A stretch of 64,000 nucleotides of DNA from PALSA-505 sp963762615 (GCA_963762615.1 CAVXLG010000003.1:248001-312000); one strand, 5' to 3'. Shown: positions 17,539 through 25,762, counted from the first letter of the stretch. The notes: a model not told the origin generated them from the sequence alone. A program made the numbers and translations.

Positions 17539-18081
17539 ATGCGCACACCGCTCACCCGCCGGGCCGCCCGGACCCGGCGGCCGCTCGCCACGCTGACCAC
17601 GCTGTCGGTGTTCGCGGCCGGCCTGGTCGCGGCCGGCGGCGCGGCCGCGGCCCCGGCCTACGCGGCGGCCTGCACCGGCAAGAAGGGCGTCACGGTCGTC
17701 GTCAACTTCACCAAGCTCGGCGGCAAGATCAAGACGGCCTGCGACCCCGCCGACCCGGCCACCGGGCTCGCCGCCCTGACCGGGGCCGGATTCAGCTACA
17801 CGTTCGTGCCGCGCCAGCCCGGTTTCGTGTGCACGATCGACATGAAGCCCAACCCGTGCAACGGCGCGCCGACGAAGGCCTACTGGTCGTACTGGCACGC
17901 CAAGCCGCACGGCAAGTGGGTGTACAGCAACACCGGGGCCGGCAGCTACAACCCGGCACCCGGCACCGTCCAGGGCTGGGCGTTCGGCGCCGGCACCGCC
18001 CCCGCATCTCCCCGCCCTGACCGCCGGGCGGGCGGTGAGGAAGGCGCGGCCGGGGACTGCTGGCCAGCCGGGCGGCGATGA
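17539..18081 (+). CDS. Secreted SCO2322-like four-cysteine protein without anchor
   Basis: Second gene of the soluble pair, 38 bases after the first, with GGAAGGAG before the ATG at 17539. A signal peptide (cleavage near AAPAYAAA) precedes CTGKKGVTVVVNF, QPGFVCTID and YWSYWHAKPHGKWVYSNTG, then AGSYNPAPGTVQGWAFG. The four cysteines and the aromatic block align by eye with the anchored partner at 13448-14352. After about residue 155 the sequence becomes PRPDRRAGG-like and runs antisense into the sigma gene. The real end may be the TGA at 18017-18019 if a base is wrong, so the last 25 residues are doubtful. Confidence 0.75.
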   Translation: MRTPLTRRAARTRRPLATLTTLSVFAAGLVAAGGAAAAPAYAAACTGKKGVTVVVNFTKLGGKIKTACDPADPATGLAALTGAGFSYTFVPRQPGFVCTIDMKPNPCNGAPTKAYWSYWHAKPHGKWVYSNTGAGSYNPAPGTVQGWAFGAGTAPASPRPDRRAGGEEGAAGDCWPAGRR

Positions 18082-19270
18082 GTGTCCGCTCGGCGGGGTT
18101 GGCGGCCAGCCGCAGTGCGCGCCGGTCAGCGGCCTCGGCTTCCCGGTCCCGGCCCACGGCGCGGAGCAATTCGGCCCGGGTGGCGTGGTAGAGGTGATAG
18201 CCGTCCAGCGCCCCGCGCAGCGGCTCGGCCTGGGCCAGGGCAGCCTGCGGGCCTTCGGTGGCCGTGACCGCGATCAGCCGGTTCAGCCGCACCACGGGGG
18301 TGTCTTCGTGCCGCAGCAGGAGATCGTAAAGAGCCACGATCTGCGGCCAGTCGGTCGCGTCCCAGCACGGCGCCTCGGCGTGCACGGCGAGAATCGCGGC
18401 CTGGATCTGGTACGGTCCCGGCCGGCCCACGCTGGCCGCGCGGCGCAGCAGCCGGATGGCCCGCGCGATCGCGGCCGCGTCCCACCGGCCGCGGTCCTGG
18501 TCGCGGAGCCGCACGATGCCCCCGGTCTCGTCGAACCTGGCCTGCGAGCGGGCAAGGTGCAGGCGCATCAGCGCGAGCAGGCCCAGCGGCTCGGGCTCGC
18601 GCGGCATCAGCCGGGTGAGCAGCTCGGCCAGCTCGTCCGCCTCCTCCTGCAGCCAGCGCCGCTGCGGCTCGTCAGCGTGGCTGGTCAGGTAGCCCTCGTT
18701 GAACATCAGGTAGAGCACGGCCAGCACGGCGGGCAGGCGCTGGGCCAGCTGGTCGTCCGGCACCTGGTACGGGATGCGCGCGGCGGCCACCTTCCGCTTG
18801 GCCCGCAGGATGCGCTGCGAGATGGTCGCCTCGCTGGCCAGGAACGCGCTGGCGATCTGGGCAGTGGTCAGGCCGGCCACCGCGCGCAGGGTGAGCGCGA
18901 TCTGCGCGTCGGCGCTCAGCGCGGGGTGACAGCACAGGAAGAGCAGCCGCAGCCGCTCGCCGGGCTCGGCCTGCGGGACGGCCCCGCCGCCGCGCACCGG
19001 GTCGGCGGCGATCAGGGCCAGCTTCTCGCGGCCCCTGGCCTCGCGCCGCAGCCGGTCGATGGCCCGGTTCCTCGCGGTGGTCTGCAGCCAGGCCGCGGGA
19101 CGCTCGGGTATGCCCTCGGCGGGCCAGCGGGCGACGGCCTCGGCCAGGGCGTCCTGGACCGCTTCCTCGGCGATGTCGAAATCGCCGAGGAAGCGGGTCA
19201 GCGCGCCGACCAGGCGGCCCGCCTCGTGCCGGAACGTGGCATCGAGCCGCAGCTGGGCACTGTCAGCCAT
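17792..19270 (-). CDS. ECF-family RNA polymerase sigma factor (ECF42 type, with C-terminal extension)
   Basis: Directs RNA polymerase to a stress or housekeeping regulon. Region 2 (FLGDFDIAEEAVQDALAEAV, WLQTTARNRAIDRLRREA) and region 4 (LTLRAVAGLTTAQIASAFL, EATISQRILRAKRKV) are followed by the long helical extension of ECF42 factors (YLMFNEGYLTS, IQAAILAVHAEAP). Family length is about 410 residues; here the frame stays open to 17792 because no minus-strand stop exists in any frame from about 18080 to 17949. The last 80 residues therefore overlap the convergent secreted gene and look non-native. The preceding gene encodes the DGPF partner typical of this class. Confidence 0.85.
   Translation of the reverse strand: MADSAQLRLDATFRHEAGRLVGALTRFLGDFDIAEEAVQDALAEAVARWPAEGIPERPAAWLQTTARNRAIDRLRREARGREKLALIAADPVRGGGAVPQAEPGERLRLLFLCCHPALSADAQIALTLRAVAGLTTAQIASAFLASEATISQRILRAKRKVAAARIPYQVPDDQLAQRLPAVLAVLYLMFNEGYLTSHADEPQRRWLQEEADELAELLTRLMPREPEPLGLLALMRLHLARSQARFDETGGIVRLRDQDRGRWDAAAIARAIRLLRRAASVGRPGPYQIQAAILAVHAEAPCWDATDWPQIVALYDLLLRHEDTPVVRLNRLIAVTATEGPQAALAQAEPLRGALDGYHLYHATRAELLRAVGRDREAEAADRRALRLAANPAERTLIAARLASSPRPRLPHRPPGGQGGEMRGRCRRRTPSPGRCRVPGCSCRPRCCCTPTCRAAWRASTTSRPSSARRCTGWASCRSCTRNRAGAARTCS
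18020..18036. terminator. Possible bidirectional hairpin between convergent genes
   Basis: ACCGCC-GGGCG-GGCGGT is a perfect 6-bp stem located where the soluble SCO2322-like gene meets the sigma gene. There is no T-tract, so this is a weak call. Confidence 0.3.
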
Positions 19271-19309
19271 CGCGGCCGGCTTCCGGCCGCGTTCCGGCAG
19301 CGGTCACCG

Positions 19310-19666
19310 CTAGCCGACGGGCCCCATGTTGGTCTCGACGATGGGACGGATCTCTACCACCCCGCCCCACGGCCAGGACCTGGCCATCTCCAGCGCGGCG
19401 TCCAGATTCTCCACGTCGATCAGGCCGTAGCCGCCGATCTGCTCCTTGGCCTCGATGAACGGCCCGTCCACGATCGACACGTTGCCGTGATCGTGCCGGA
19501 CGGTGGTGGCCGTCTCGGCCCCCTGCAGCTGCTCCCCGCCCAGGATCCGGCCGGCCTGGGCCTGCTCCATCCACCATGCTCCGATCTTCTCCGAGACGGC
19601 GGCTATCTCGGCCTCTGAGCGCTGGTCCGTCTCCTCGGTGTTCGCGAACAACAGTAGGTACTTCAT
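19310..19666 (-). CDS. YCII-related / DGPF-domain protein
   Basis: A small dimeric ferredoxin-like-fold protein of 118 residues. It opens MKYLLLFANTEETD and contains the diagnostic VDGPFIEAKEQIGGYGLI followed by ALEMARSWPWGGVVEIRP. Such proteins are encoded next to ECF42 sigma factors and are thought to act with them; the biochemical role is unknown. GAAGGGAT lies 5 bases before the ATG at 19666. The sigma gene starts 39 bases downstream, so the two form an operon. Confidence 0.92.
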   Translation of the reverse strand: MKYLLLFANTEETDQRSEAEIAAVSEKIGAWWMEQAQAGRILGGEQLQGAETATTVRHDHGNVSIVDGPFIEAKEQIGGYGLIDVENLDAALEMARSWPWGGVVEIRPIVETNMGPVG

Positions 19667-19758
19667 GTCTGATCCCTTCAGTAGAGCTTGTCGTACCCCT
19701 ACGACGAACGGCGCGGGGAGGAATCCGACACGCTGCCGGGACTGACCCGGCGGGCAGC

Positions 19759-20679
19759 TCAGAGGGCCGCGCGGAGCTGCCTGAGGATCGTCACGGTGTC
19801 GTCGGCGGCCGTGGCCTGCAGGCACAGCCGCTCCATGACCTCCTGGTAGGAGTCGACGTCCGCACGCCGGTCCAGGTAGAGAGCGCTGGTGAGCTGCTCC
19901 AGGTACACGACATCGGGCAGGTCCGGCTCGGGGAACCGGAGCAGGCTGAACGAGCCGCCCGCGGCCGAATGCCCGCCGGCCCGGAACGGGACCACCTGGA
20001 GCGTGACGCTGGGCAGTACCGCGACCTCGATGAGGTGGTCGATCTGGCGGCGCATCACCTCGGTGCCGCCGAGCGGGCGCCGCAGCGCCGCCTCGTCCAC
20101 GACCGCCCAGAAGTGCGGCCCGTCAGGACGGCCGAGCATCTGCTGGCGGCTCACCCGCAGGTTGGTGCGGCGCTCGATCTCCTGCCCGGAGGCATGCGCA
20201 TGGCCCAGCTCGATGACGGCGCGCGCATAGTCCGCCGTCTGCAGCTGGCCGGGCACGAACTGCACCTCGTAGTTGCGGATGACCGAGGCGGCCTCCTCCA
20301 GCCCGAGGTAGGGCTCGAACCAGCCGGGCAGCAGGTCGGCGGAGTCGTGCCACCAGCCAGGGACATTGGCCTCGCGGGCCAGCGCAAGGAAGGCCGAGCG
20401 CTCCTGGTCGTCGTGCACGCCGTACATGGTGAGCAGGTCGGCAATGTCGCGCGCCCGGAAGCTGACCCGGCCGAGTTCCATCCGGCTGATCTTGGAATGG
20501 GTCGCCCGGATCGCGTCGCCGGCTTCGCCGGCGCTGATCCTGTTCGCCTCGCGCAGCCGCCTCAGCTGCCCGCCGACCACCATCCGCAGTACCGTCGGCC
20601 CGGCCCGGTGGAAGCTGAGCAGCCTGCTGAACGGCTCGCCGCCATCCCCGTCCCGGCTGACCTGTGCCGGTGTGACCAT
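19759..20679 (-). CDS. XRE-family helix-turn-helix regulator with DUF5753
   Basis: The protein has 306 residues. An N-terminal HTH (LRRLREANRISAGEAGDAIR, then THSKISRMELGRVSF) is followed by the long DUF5753 region with YEVQFVPGQLQTADYARAVI, FWAVVDEAALRRPLGG and VTLQVVPFRAGGHSAAGGSF. This class is abundant in mycelial actinomycetes and is usually paired with a DUF397 protein and an ATP-binding protein, as here (WhiJ/AbaA-like modules that affect development). GGGAG lies 5 bases before the ATG at 20679. Target genes are unknown. Confidence 0.92.
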   Translation of the reverse strand: MVTPAQVSRDGDGGEPFSRLLSFHRAGPTVLRMVVGGQLRRLREANRISAGEAGDAIRATHSKISRMELGRVSFRARDIADLLTMYGVHDDQERSAFLALAREANVPGWWHDSADLLPGWFEPYLGLEEAASVIRNYEVQFVPGQLQTADYARAVIELGHAHASGQEIERRTNLRVSRQQMLGRPDGPHFWAVVDEAALRRPLGGTEVMRRQIDHLIEVAVLPSVTLQVVPFRAGGHSAAGGSFSLLRFPEPDLPDVVYLEQLTSALYLDRRADVDSYQEVMERLCLQATAADDTVTILRQLRAAL

Positions 20680-20776
20680 TCGCGCTCCCGGTCCGTGCAA
20701 TCTCATCAGTTTGCCACCGGGGCCACCGGAGCGAAAGGCGTCCCGCAGGGAAAGTTAGTTCTCCGTGCCTGTTACG

Positions 20777-21037
20777 TCACGATTCGTGTCCGCCGTCCTC
20801 CGGGCCGAGGAGGCCATCGAAGTGGCCGTCCTTCGCGCCCCGGACGAACGCGGCGATCTCGTCGGGGGTGCAGATGAGCACGGGACCGGCCGGATGGCGG
20901 GAGTTGCGGACCGCTACCCGGCCCGCGGGCAGCATGGCAAGTTCCACGCAGTTCCCGCTCGGGTTGCTGTAATGGCTCTTCCGCCAGGCCGCCTCCGGCA
21001 GCTCGCGGACCAGCATGTCGTGGGACGCCTCGTCCAT
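20777..21037 (-). CDS. DUF397-domain small protein
   Basis: The protein has 86 residues with the DUF397 core AAWRKSHYSNPSGNCVELA, VAVRNSRHPAGPVL and FTPDEIAAF-like ICTPDEIAAFVRGAKDG. DUF397 proteins are small partners of DUF5753 regulators in development-linked loci. GGAGG precedes the ATG at 21037. It lies between the regulator and the divergent ATP-binding gene. Confidence 0.92.
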   Translation of the reverse strand: MDEASHDMLVRELPEAAWRKSHYSNPSGNCVELAMLPAGRVAVRNSRHPAGPVLICTPDEIAAFVRGAKDGHFDGLLGPEDGGHES

Positions 21038-21173
21038 GTTCCCTCCGGGCGGTCTCGCCGTACACACGGTCATCCAGGCGTGTAAGCACGATACAACCGA
21101 CCGTCCGCACGAAGCAGGCGAACGTGCAGATGCCATTGCATCGGAACAGCTCCATGGACATAATTGCTAACCG

Positions 21174-21626
21174 ATGACGTATGCCCCTCCACTGGTCTCG
21201 CTCCCGACGGACAGTCCGGGCTTCACCGGCTGCTCGCTGAGCGCGTGCCCGGATGCGGCCCGCAGGGCCCGGTCGTTTACCCGGTCCACGCTCGCCTCGT
21301 GGGACCTGGCCGAGCTGGCCGACGACGCCCAGGTGATCGTGAGCGAACTGCTCGCCAATGCCGTCCGGCACGCCGGCCCCGGCCCGGCCGGCAGCGCCCG
21401 GCAAGCCTGGACTGCGGCGCTTGGCCTCTGGCTGCTCAGGCACGCTGACGGGCTGATGTGCGTGGTCACCGACCCGAGCGACTCGGCCCCGGCGCTGAAG
21501 CAGCCCGGCGAAACCGGCGAGAGCGGCCGGGGGCTGCACGTGGTGCACGCGCTCAGCGATCACTGGGGCTGGACCCGGCTCAGCGAGCACGGCAAGGCCG
21601 TCTGGGCGATCCTGTTCCTGGGCTGA
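21174..21626 (+). CDS. ATP-binding (SpoIIAB/RsbW-like) regulatory protein
   Basis: A 150-residue GHKL ATPase-fold protein. The N box is VIVSELLANAVRHAG, and the G box is ESGRGLHVVHALSDHWGW. Proteins like this act as anti-sigma-like kinases, or as the third member of XRE/DUF397 modules. It is transcribed divergently from the DUF397 gene. No dedicated sigma or anti-anti-sigma gene is next to it, so its partner is unclear. Confidence 0.85.
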   Translation: MTYAPPLVSLPTDSPGFTGCSLSACPDAARRARSFTRSTLASWDLAELADDAQVIVSELLANAVRHAGPGPAGSARQAWTAALGLWLLRHADGLMCVVTDPSDSAPALKQPGETGESGRGLHVVHALSDHWGWTRLSEHGKAVWAILFLG

Positions 21627-21696
21627 CCGAGGGCAGCCCGCAGCCAGCCGCCGCACCCGGCGAGGCCGGGCGCGGTCGAGCCGCGGCGGCTGCCGG

Positions 21697-22059
21697 TCAG
21701 ATCGCCAGCGCCTGCGCGCGGCGGTTGACCTCGGTGCGGCGGTGCTGGCAGATCGCGTCGATCGGCGTGCCCGGGAGCGAGTCGTCGGCGGTGAACAGCC
21801 AGCGGAGCGCCTCGGCGTCGTCGAAGCCGCAGTCACACAGCAGGATCAGCGTGCCGTGCAGGCCCTTGACGATCTGGGGGCCGTCCAGGAACGCGGCGGG
21901 CACCGCCTGCGACCCGTCCGGGCGGCGGACCGCCAGCAGCTTGCGGTCGCGGAGCAGCTGCCTGACCCGGCTCATGGGGATGCCGAGCTGATCAGCAACT
22001 TCGGGGAGGGCTAGCCATCGGTCGACCAGCGCGTCGGCCTGGCCATCAATCTCTGCCAC
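21697..22059 (-). CDS. Rv2175c-family DNA-binding protein
   Basis: The protein has 120 residues with an N-terminal winged HTH (WLALPEVADQLGIPMSRVRQ) and a C-terminal domain (FLDGPQIVKGLHGTLILL, EALRWLFTADDSLPGTPID) typical of the Rv2175c family. In mycobacteria the homolog is a DNA-binding substrate of the Ser/Thr kinase PknL encoded next to it. Here a PASTA kinase gene lies 1.4 kb away, separated by a reductase gene, so the functional pairing is likely kept. Confidence 0.88.
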   Translation of the reverse strand: MAEIDGQADALVDRWLALPEVADQLGIPMSRVRQLLRDRKLLAVRRPDGSQAVPAAFLDGPQIVKGLHGTLILLCDCGFDDAEALRWLFTADDSLPGTPIDAICQHRRTEVNRRAQALAI

Positions 22060-22201
22060 GCTCCCGAATGTCCCACGCGGCGGCCGTGCTCAAACCCCCG
22101 GGGTACGAACCCCCGTGCGGGCCGTGTCCCGCGCGGCTGCCGGCCGGTGCCGGGCCGGCCACGGTCTCGCGTCCCGCCTGGCCGCCCGGGACACGCCCTG
22201 C

Positions 22202-23395
22202 CTAGCCCGCGACCGCGTCGCGGACCGGGATCCCGGGATCGGCCAGCCTTGCGGCGTCCACCGGCATCCCGGACGCGATGACCCGGCGGCCCTGGACCAG
22301 GTCGCGGGGCCGGTCCACCGCGAGCAGCGCGACCAGCCTCGGTCCGTCCAGCCAGCATGCGGCCCACTGGTCCGCAGCCGGATCGCCACGCCAGACCAGC
22401 CGGCTGGCGCCGCCGTGATAGCCGGCGTACTGCAGCATCCGGCCGAACTGCTCGGACCAGAAGTAGGGCACCGGATCGTAGATCTCGCTGCCGCCCAGCA
22501 GATTGGCCGCGGCCACCTCGGGCGCGTGCAGCGCGACATCCCAGTGCTCGAAACGCAGCCGCCGGCCGTAGCGCCGGGACACGAACGACGCGCAGTCGCC
22601 CACCGCGTACACGCCGGGCACCGAGGCCCGCAGTCCGTCATCGGCCGCCACCCCCGCCTCCAGCCGGACTCCGGACCCGTTCAGCCAGCCGACCGCGGGC
22701 CGGACCCCGACGGCGGTGACGATCTCATCGGCCGCCAGCCAGCCGCCGCCGGCCAGGGCCAGCCCGCCCGGCTGCACCGACTCGACGGCCTCGCCAAGCC
22801 GCAGATCCACGCCTGCCGCGGCATACCAGGCTGCCGTCCGCGATCCCACCTCGGCGCCGATGGCGGCCGCCAGCGGCGCGTCGGCGGCGTCCAGTACGGT
22901 GACCGCCGCGCCCCGCGAGGCGGCCGCGGTGGCCAGCTCGGCGCCGATCCAGCCGGCCCCGGCCACGACCAGCTTCAGCCCGGGCCGCAGCACGCCGCGC
23001 AGCTCGAGCGCCTGGTCCGCGGAGCGCAGTACCCGCTGCCTGCCCGGGCCGGGTAGCGTCACGGGCTCGGCGCCGGTGGCCAGGACCAGGCGGTCGTAGC
23101 GGTACTCGCCCCGCCCGGTGCGCAGCAGCCCGCCGGCGGCCGGGCCGGGCTCCAGGGCAGTCGCGCTCTCGCCAGGCCGGAAATCAACCGCGAGCGCGCC
23201 GAAGTCCGCGTGCAGCGACGTATCGTCGAGCTGGCCGGTCATCAGCTTCTTGGACAGCGGCGGGCGATCGTACGGCGGCCGGTCCTCGGCGCCGATCAGC
23301 GTGATCTGACCCGGGTAGCCGCGGCCGCGAAGCTCCTCGACGGCCCGCAGGCCCGCGAGGCCGGCCCCGGCGATCACCACCCGCTCGATGTCCAC
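22202..23395 (-). CDS. FAD-dependent NAD(P)H oxidoreductase, ferredoxin-reductase type
   Basis: A 397-residue pyridine-nucleotide disulfide oxidoreductase-fold protein. The FAD-binding motif is VVIAGAGLAGLRAVEELRG, the NAD(P)H motif is LVVAGAGWIGAELATAA, and the second FAD motif is GVYAVGDCA. YDRPPLSKKLMTG is typical of rhodocoxin/BphA4-like ferredoxin reductases, and a reductase C-terminal domain follows (VPYFWSEQFGRMLQYAG). I chose the GTG at 23395 because GGAGG lies 8 bases upstream. No ferredoxin or P450 gene is adjacent, so the partner is unknown. Confidence 0.9.
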   Translation of the reverse strand: MDIERVVIAGAGLAGLRAVEELRGRGYPGQITLIGAEDRPPYDRPPLSKKLMTGQLDDTSLHADFGALAVDFRPGESATALEPGPAAGGLLRTGRGEYRYDRLVLATGAEPVTLPGPGRQRVLRSADQALELRGVLRPGLKLVVAGAGWIGAELATAAASRGAAVTVLDAADAPLAAAIGAEVGSRTAAWYAAAGVDLRLGEAVESVQPGGLALAGGGWLAADEIVTAVGVRPAVGWLNGSGVRLEAGVAADDGLRASVPGVYAVGDCASFVSRRYGRRLRFEHWDVALHAPEVAAANLLGGSEIYDPVPYFWSEQFGRMLQYAGYHGGASRLVWRGDPAADQWAACWLDGPRLVALLAVDRPRDLVQGRRVIASGMPVDAARLADPGIPVRDAVAG

Positions 23396-23471
23396 GATCA
23401 CTACCTCCGGCGGCGATGAGACCAGCCGTTACTCGCCAAACAGGGGCGACAGACCAATACACTCGTGCCCG

Positions 23472-25418
23472 ATGGACACCACCCTCGCCGGGCAGCCGGC
23501 AGGCCGGCTACTCGACGGCCGCTACCGAGTGACGTCGAGTATTGCGCATGGCGGCATGGCCACCGTGTACCTGGGTGTGGATACCAGGCTCGACCGCACC
23601 GTCGCGATCAAGATCATGCACGCCGAGCTGGCCGCCGACGAGGATTTCGTCGCCCGGTTCATCCGCGAAGCCAGGTCGGTGGCCCGGCTGTCGCACCCGA
23701 ACGTCGTCGCGGTCTACGACCAGGGTTCGGACGGCCAGAACCTCTACCTGGCGATGGAATACGTGCCCGGCCGTACGCTCCGCCAGCTGCTGAACGAGCG
23801 CGGCAAGCTCACCCCCCGGGAGAGCCTTGACATCATCGAGAACGTGCTGGCCGGGCTTGCCGCGGCGCACCAGGCCGGCCTCGTGCACCGGGACGTCAAG
23901 CCGGAGAACGTGCTGCTGGCCGAGGACGGCAGGGTCAAGGTCGCCGACTTCGGCCTGGCCCGGAGCATGACGGGCACGAGTCATCACACCAAGACCGGCG
24001 TCCTGATGGGGACCGTCGCGTACCTGGCTCCGGAGCAGCTCACCGACAGCGCCAGCGATGCCCGCTGCGATGTGTACGCGGCAGGCGTCATGCTGTTCGA
24101 GCTGCTCACCGGCGTCCAGCCGCACACCGGCGAATCCGCGCTGGCGGTGGCATACAAGCACGTCAACGAGACGGTCCCCGCCCCGTCGGGCGTGGTACCC
24201 GGGCTGCCGCAGCCGCTGGACGCGCTGGTCATGCTGGCCGCCAACCGGGATCCCGCGCTGCGGCCCGCCGACGCCGGGCAGTTCCTCGGAGCCGTCCGGG
24301 CGGTCCGCCGGGGCCTGCCTATCCCGTGGCCGCCCGGCGCGCCGTTCCCGCCCGGTGCGCCGTTCCCGCCCGGTGCCCGGGCACCTGCGCCGGCCGGATT
24401 CAGCCCGGCGGCACACCCGGTGCCCGCGGCAGCAGCGACCCGGCCGAGCGGAGGGTACGAGCCGGCGCACCGCACCCTGATCGTGTCCCGGGACCGCCGC
24501 GACCCGGGTCCGCGCGAGCCCCGGCTGCAACGCTGGCTGTTCAGCCGCAGGCTCGGTTACCTCGTGCTCGGCGTCCTGGTCGCCGCGCTGATCGGCGGAC
24601 TGGCGTGGTGGCAGCTGGCCGGCCGGTACGCGAAGGTACCTCAGGTGACTCGGCTCACCGTGGCCGCGGCGCGGGCCGAGCTGCGGACCGCGGGTTTCAC
24701 CGTGACGACCGGCGCGGCGCGGCTGGACAACGGGCTGGCCAAGGGCAGCGTGATCACCACGGTGCCCGCGCCGGGCGCGCGGGTGCGCCGCGGCAGCACT
24801 GTCGAGCTGATCCCGTCCGCGGGACCGCGGATGATCGCCGTGCCGCAGGTAAGCGGCCAGCCGCTGACGACGGCGCAGGCCGCGCTGCGCCGGGCCGGCC
24901 TGACGCCGGGCAAGGTCGTCAGCCAGCTGTCAGCCACGATCCCCGCGGGCATCGTGATCAGCACCAGTCCGGGGCCTGGCACATCGCAGCCGCAGCCGCA
25001 GCCGGTCAAGATCACGGTCAGCTCCGGGCCGCCGCTGCCGGACTTCGTCGGCCAGCAGCAGTCCGCCGCCGAGCAGTGGGCGCAGGCGAACGGCGTCTCG
25101 CTCAACGAGCAGCCCGACGCCAGGAGTAGCCAGCCGCAGGGCACCATCACCCGCCAGTCCCCCGCCCCCAGCACCGCGGTGACCAAGGGCGAGGTGATCA
25201 CCGTGTACATCTCCCCCGGGCCGCCGAACGTGACCGTACCGAACGTTGACGGGGAGGGCGTGCTGCGGGCTTACCGCCAGCTCCGGGCGCTGGGCTTCCA
25301 GGTCACTACGCAGCGAGCCGGGCCGTTCGGGAAGAACGTGTTCGACTACAGCCCGAACGGCCAGGCCCCCAAGGGCAGCACGATCACCCTGTACTACGGC
25401 CTGCCCAGCATCGGCTAG
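23472..25418 (+). CDS. Transmembrane Ser/Thr protein kinase with four PASTA domains
   Basis: The protein has 648 residues. The kinase domain (about 17-280) has Lys47 in VAIKIM, the catalytic HRDVKPEN (Asp141) and DFG at 159. A Pro-rich juxtamembrane stretch with repeated PPGAPF is followed by one membrane helix (about 357-378, LGVLVAALIGGLAWW) and four extracellular PASTA repeats to the end, as in PknB/PknL/StkP sensors of muropeptides or lipid II. The start is the ATG at 23472, with TACACT 8 bases upstream. Synteny with Rv2175c and a DAHP synthase points to a PknL-like kinase. Confidence 0.93.
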   Translation: MDTTLAGQPAGRLLDGRYRVTSSIAHGGMATVYLGVDTRLDRTVAIKIMHAELAADEDFVARFIREARSVARLSHPNVVAVYDQGSDGQNLYLAMEYVPGRTLRQLLNERGKLTPRESLDIIENVLAGLAAAHQAGLVHRDVKPENVLLAEDGRVKVADFGLARSMTGTSHHTKTGVLMGTVAYLAPEQLTDSASDARCDVYAAGVMLFELLTGVQPHTGESALAVAYKHVNETVPAPSGVVPGLPQPLDALVMLAANRDPALRPADAGQFLGAVRAVRRGLPIPWPPGAPFPPGAPFPPGARAPAPAGFSPAAHPVPAAAATRPSGGYEPAHRTLIVSRDRRDPGPREPRLQRWLFSRRLGYLVLGVLVAALIGGLAWWQLAGRYAKVPQVTRLTVAAARAELRTAGFTVTTGAARLDNGLAKGSVITTVPAPGARVRRGSTVELIPSAGPRMIAVPQVSGQPLTTAQAALRRAGLTPGKVVSQLSATIPAGIVISTSPGPGTSQPQPQPVKITVSSGPPLPDFVGQQQSAAEQWAQANGVSLNEQPDARSSQPQGTITRQSPAPSTAVTKGEVITVYISPGPPNVTVPNVDGEGVLRAYRQLRALGFQVTTQRAGPFGKNVFDYSPNGQAPKGSTITLYYGLPSIG

Positions 25419-25599
25419 GCCATGCTGCCGCGCAGCAGGCTCATGCTGATCAGGGGACACCCGCAGGCGGCCGCGGGGCTGGGCGACGCGCGCAGGGACG
25501 GCCGCGGGCAGGCTAGGGACATCGCCCTGCTCGACGAGGCGCGTGTTGCGGGCCCGGCGGATCTGGCCCGGGGCGGCCGGGATAGGCGCCGGCGTGCGT

Positions 25600-25605
25600 T
25601 ATGCT
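25600..25605 (+). promoter_or_regulatory. -10 element of a leaderless transcript for the aromatic leader peptide
   Basis: TATGCT ends 6 bases before the GTG of the leader peptide, giving a transcript that would begin at the start codon. The stretch 25419-25599 before it shows no gene or other element I can support. Confidence 0.5.
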
Positions 25606-25611
25606 TTCCCC

Positions 25612-25686
25612 GTGCTCAGGCAGTTCTGGTTTTGGTATGGCTACCGGCCCGAGGCTCGGCCGGTCGCCCGCCAGGCACTGCCCTGA
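25612..25686 (+). CDS. Aromatic-rich leader peptide (attenuator) upstream of DAHP synthase
   Basis: A 24-codon frame starting GTG encodes (M)LRQFWFWYGYRPEARPV and ends QALP with a TGA at 25684. Codons 5-11 contain Phe, Trp, Phe, Trp, Tyr and Tyr. An intrinsic terminator follows 20 bases later, then the DAHP synthase start. This is the layout of ribosome-mediated attenuation: low charged aromatic tRNA stalls the ribosome and should disrupt the terminator. No ribosome binding site is needed, as the transcript appears leaderless. Confidence 0.75.
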   Translation: MLRQFWFWYGYRPEARPVARQALP

Positions 25687-25705
25687 CGATAGCGACTTCG
25701 CAAAT

Positions 25706-25735
25706 GCCCCGGCCGGGAACGGCGCGGGGCTTTTG
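25706..25735 (+). terminator. Attenuator terminator before DAHP synthase
   Basis: GCCCCGGCC and GGCGCGGGGC form a strong GC stem around a GGGAAC loop, followed by TTTTGT. It lies between the leader peptide and the structural gene. Confidence 0.75.
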
Positions 25736-25762
25736 TCGTGTTGAGGGTCTGAGGAGGACAGC

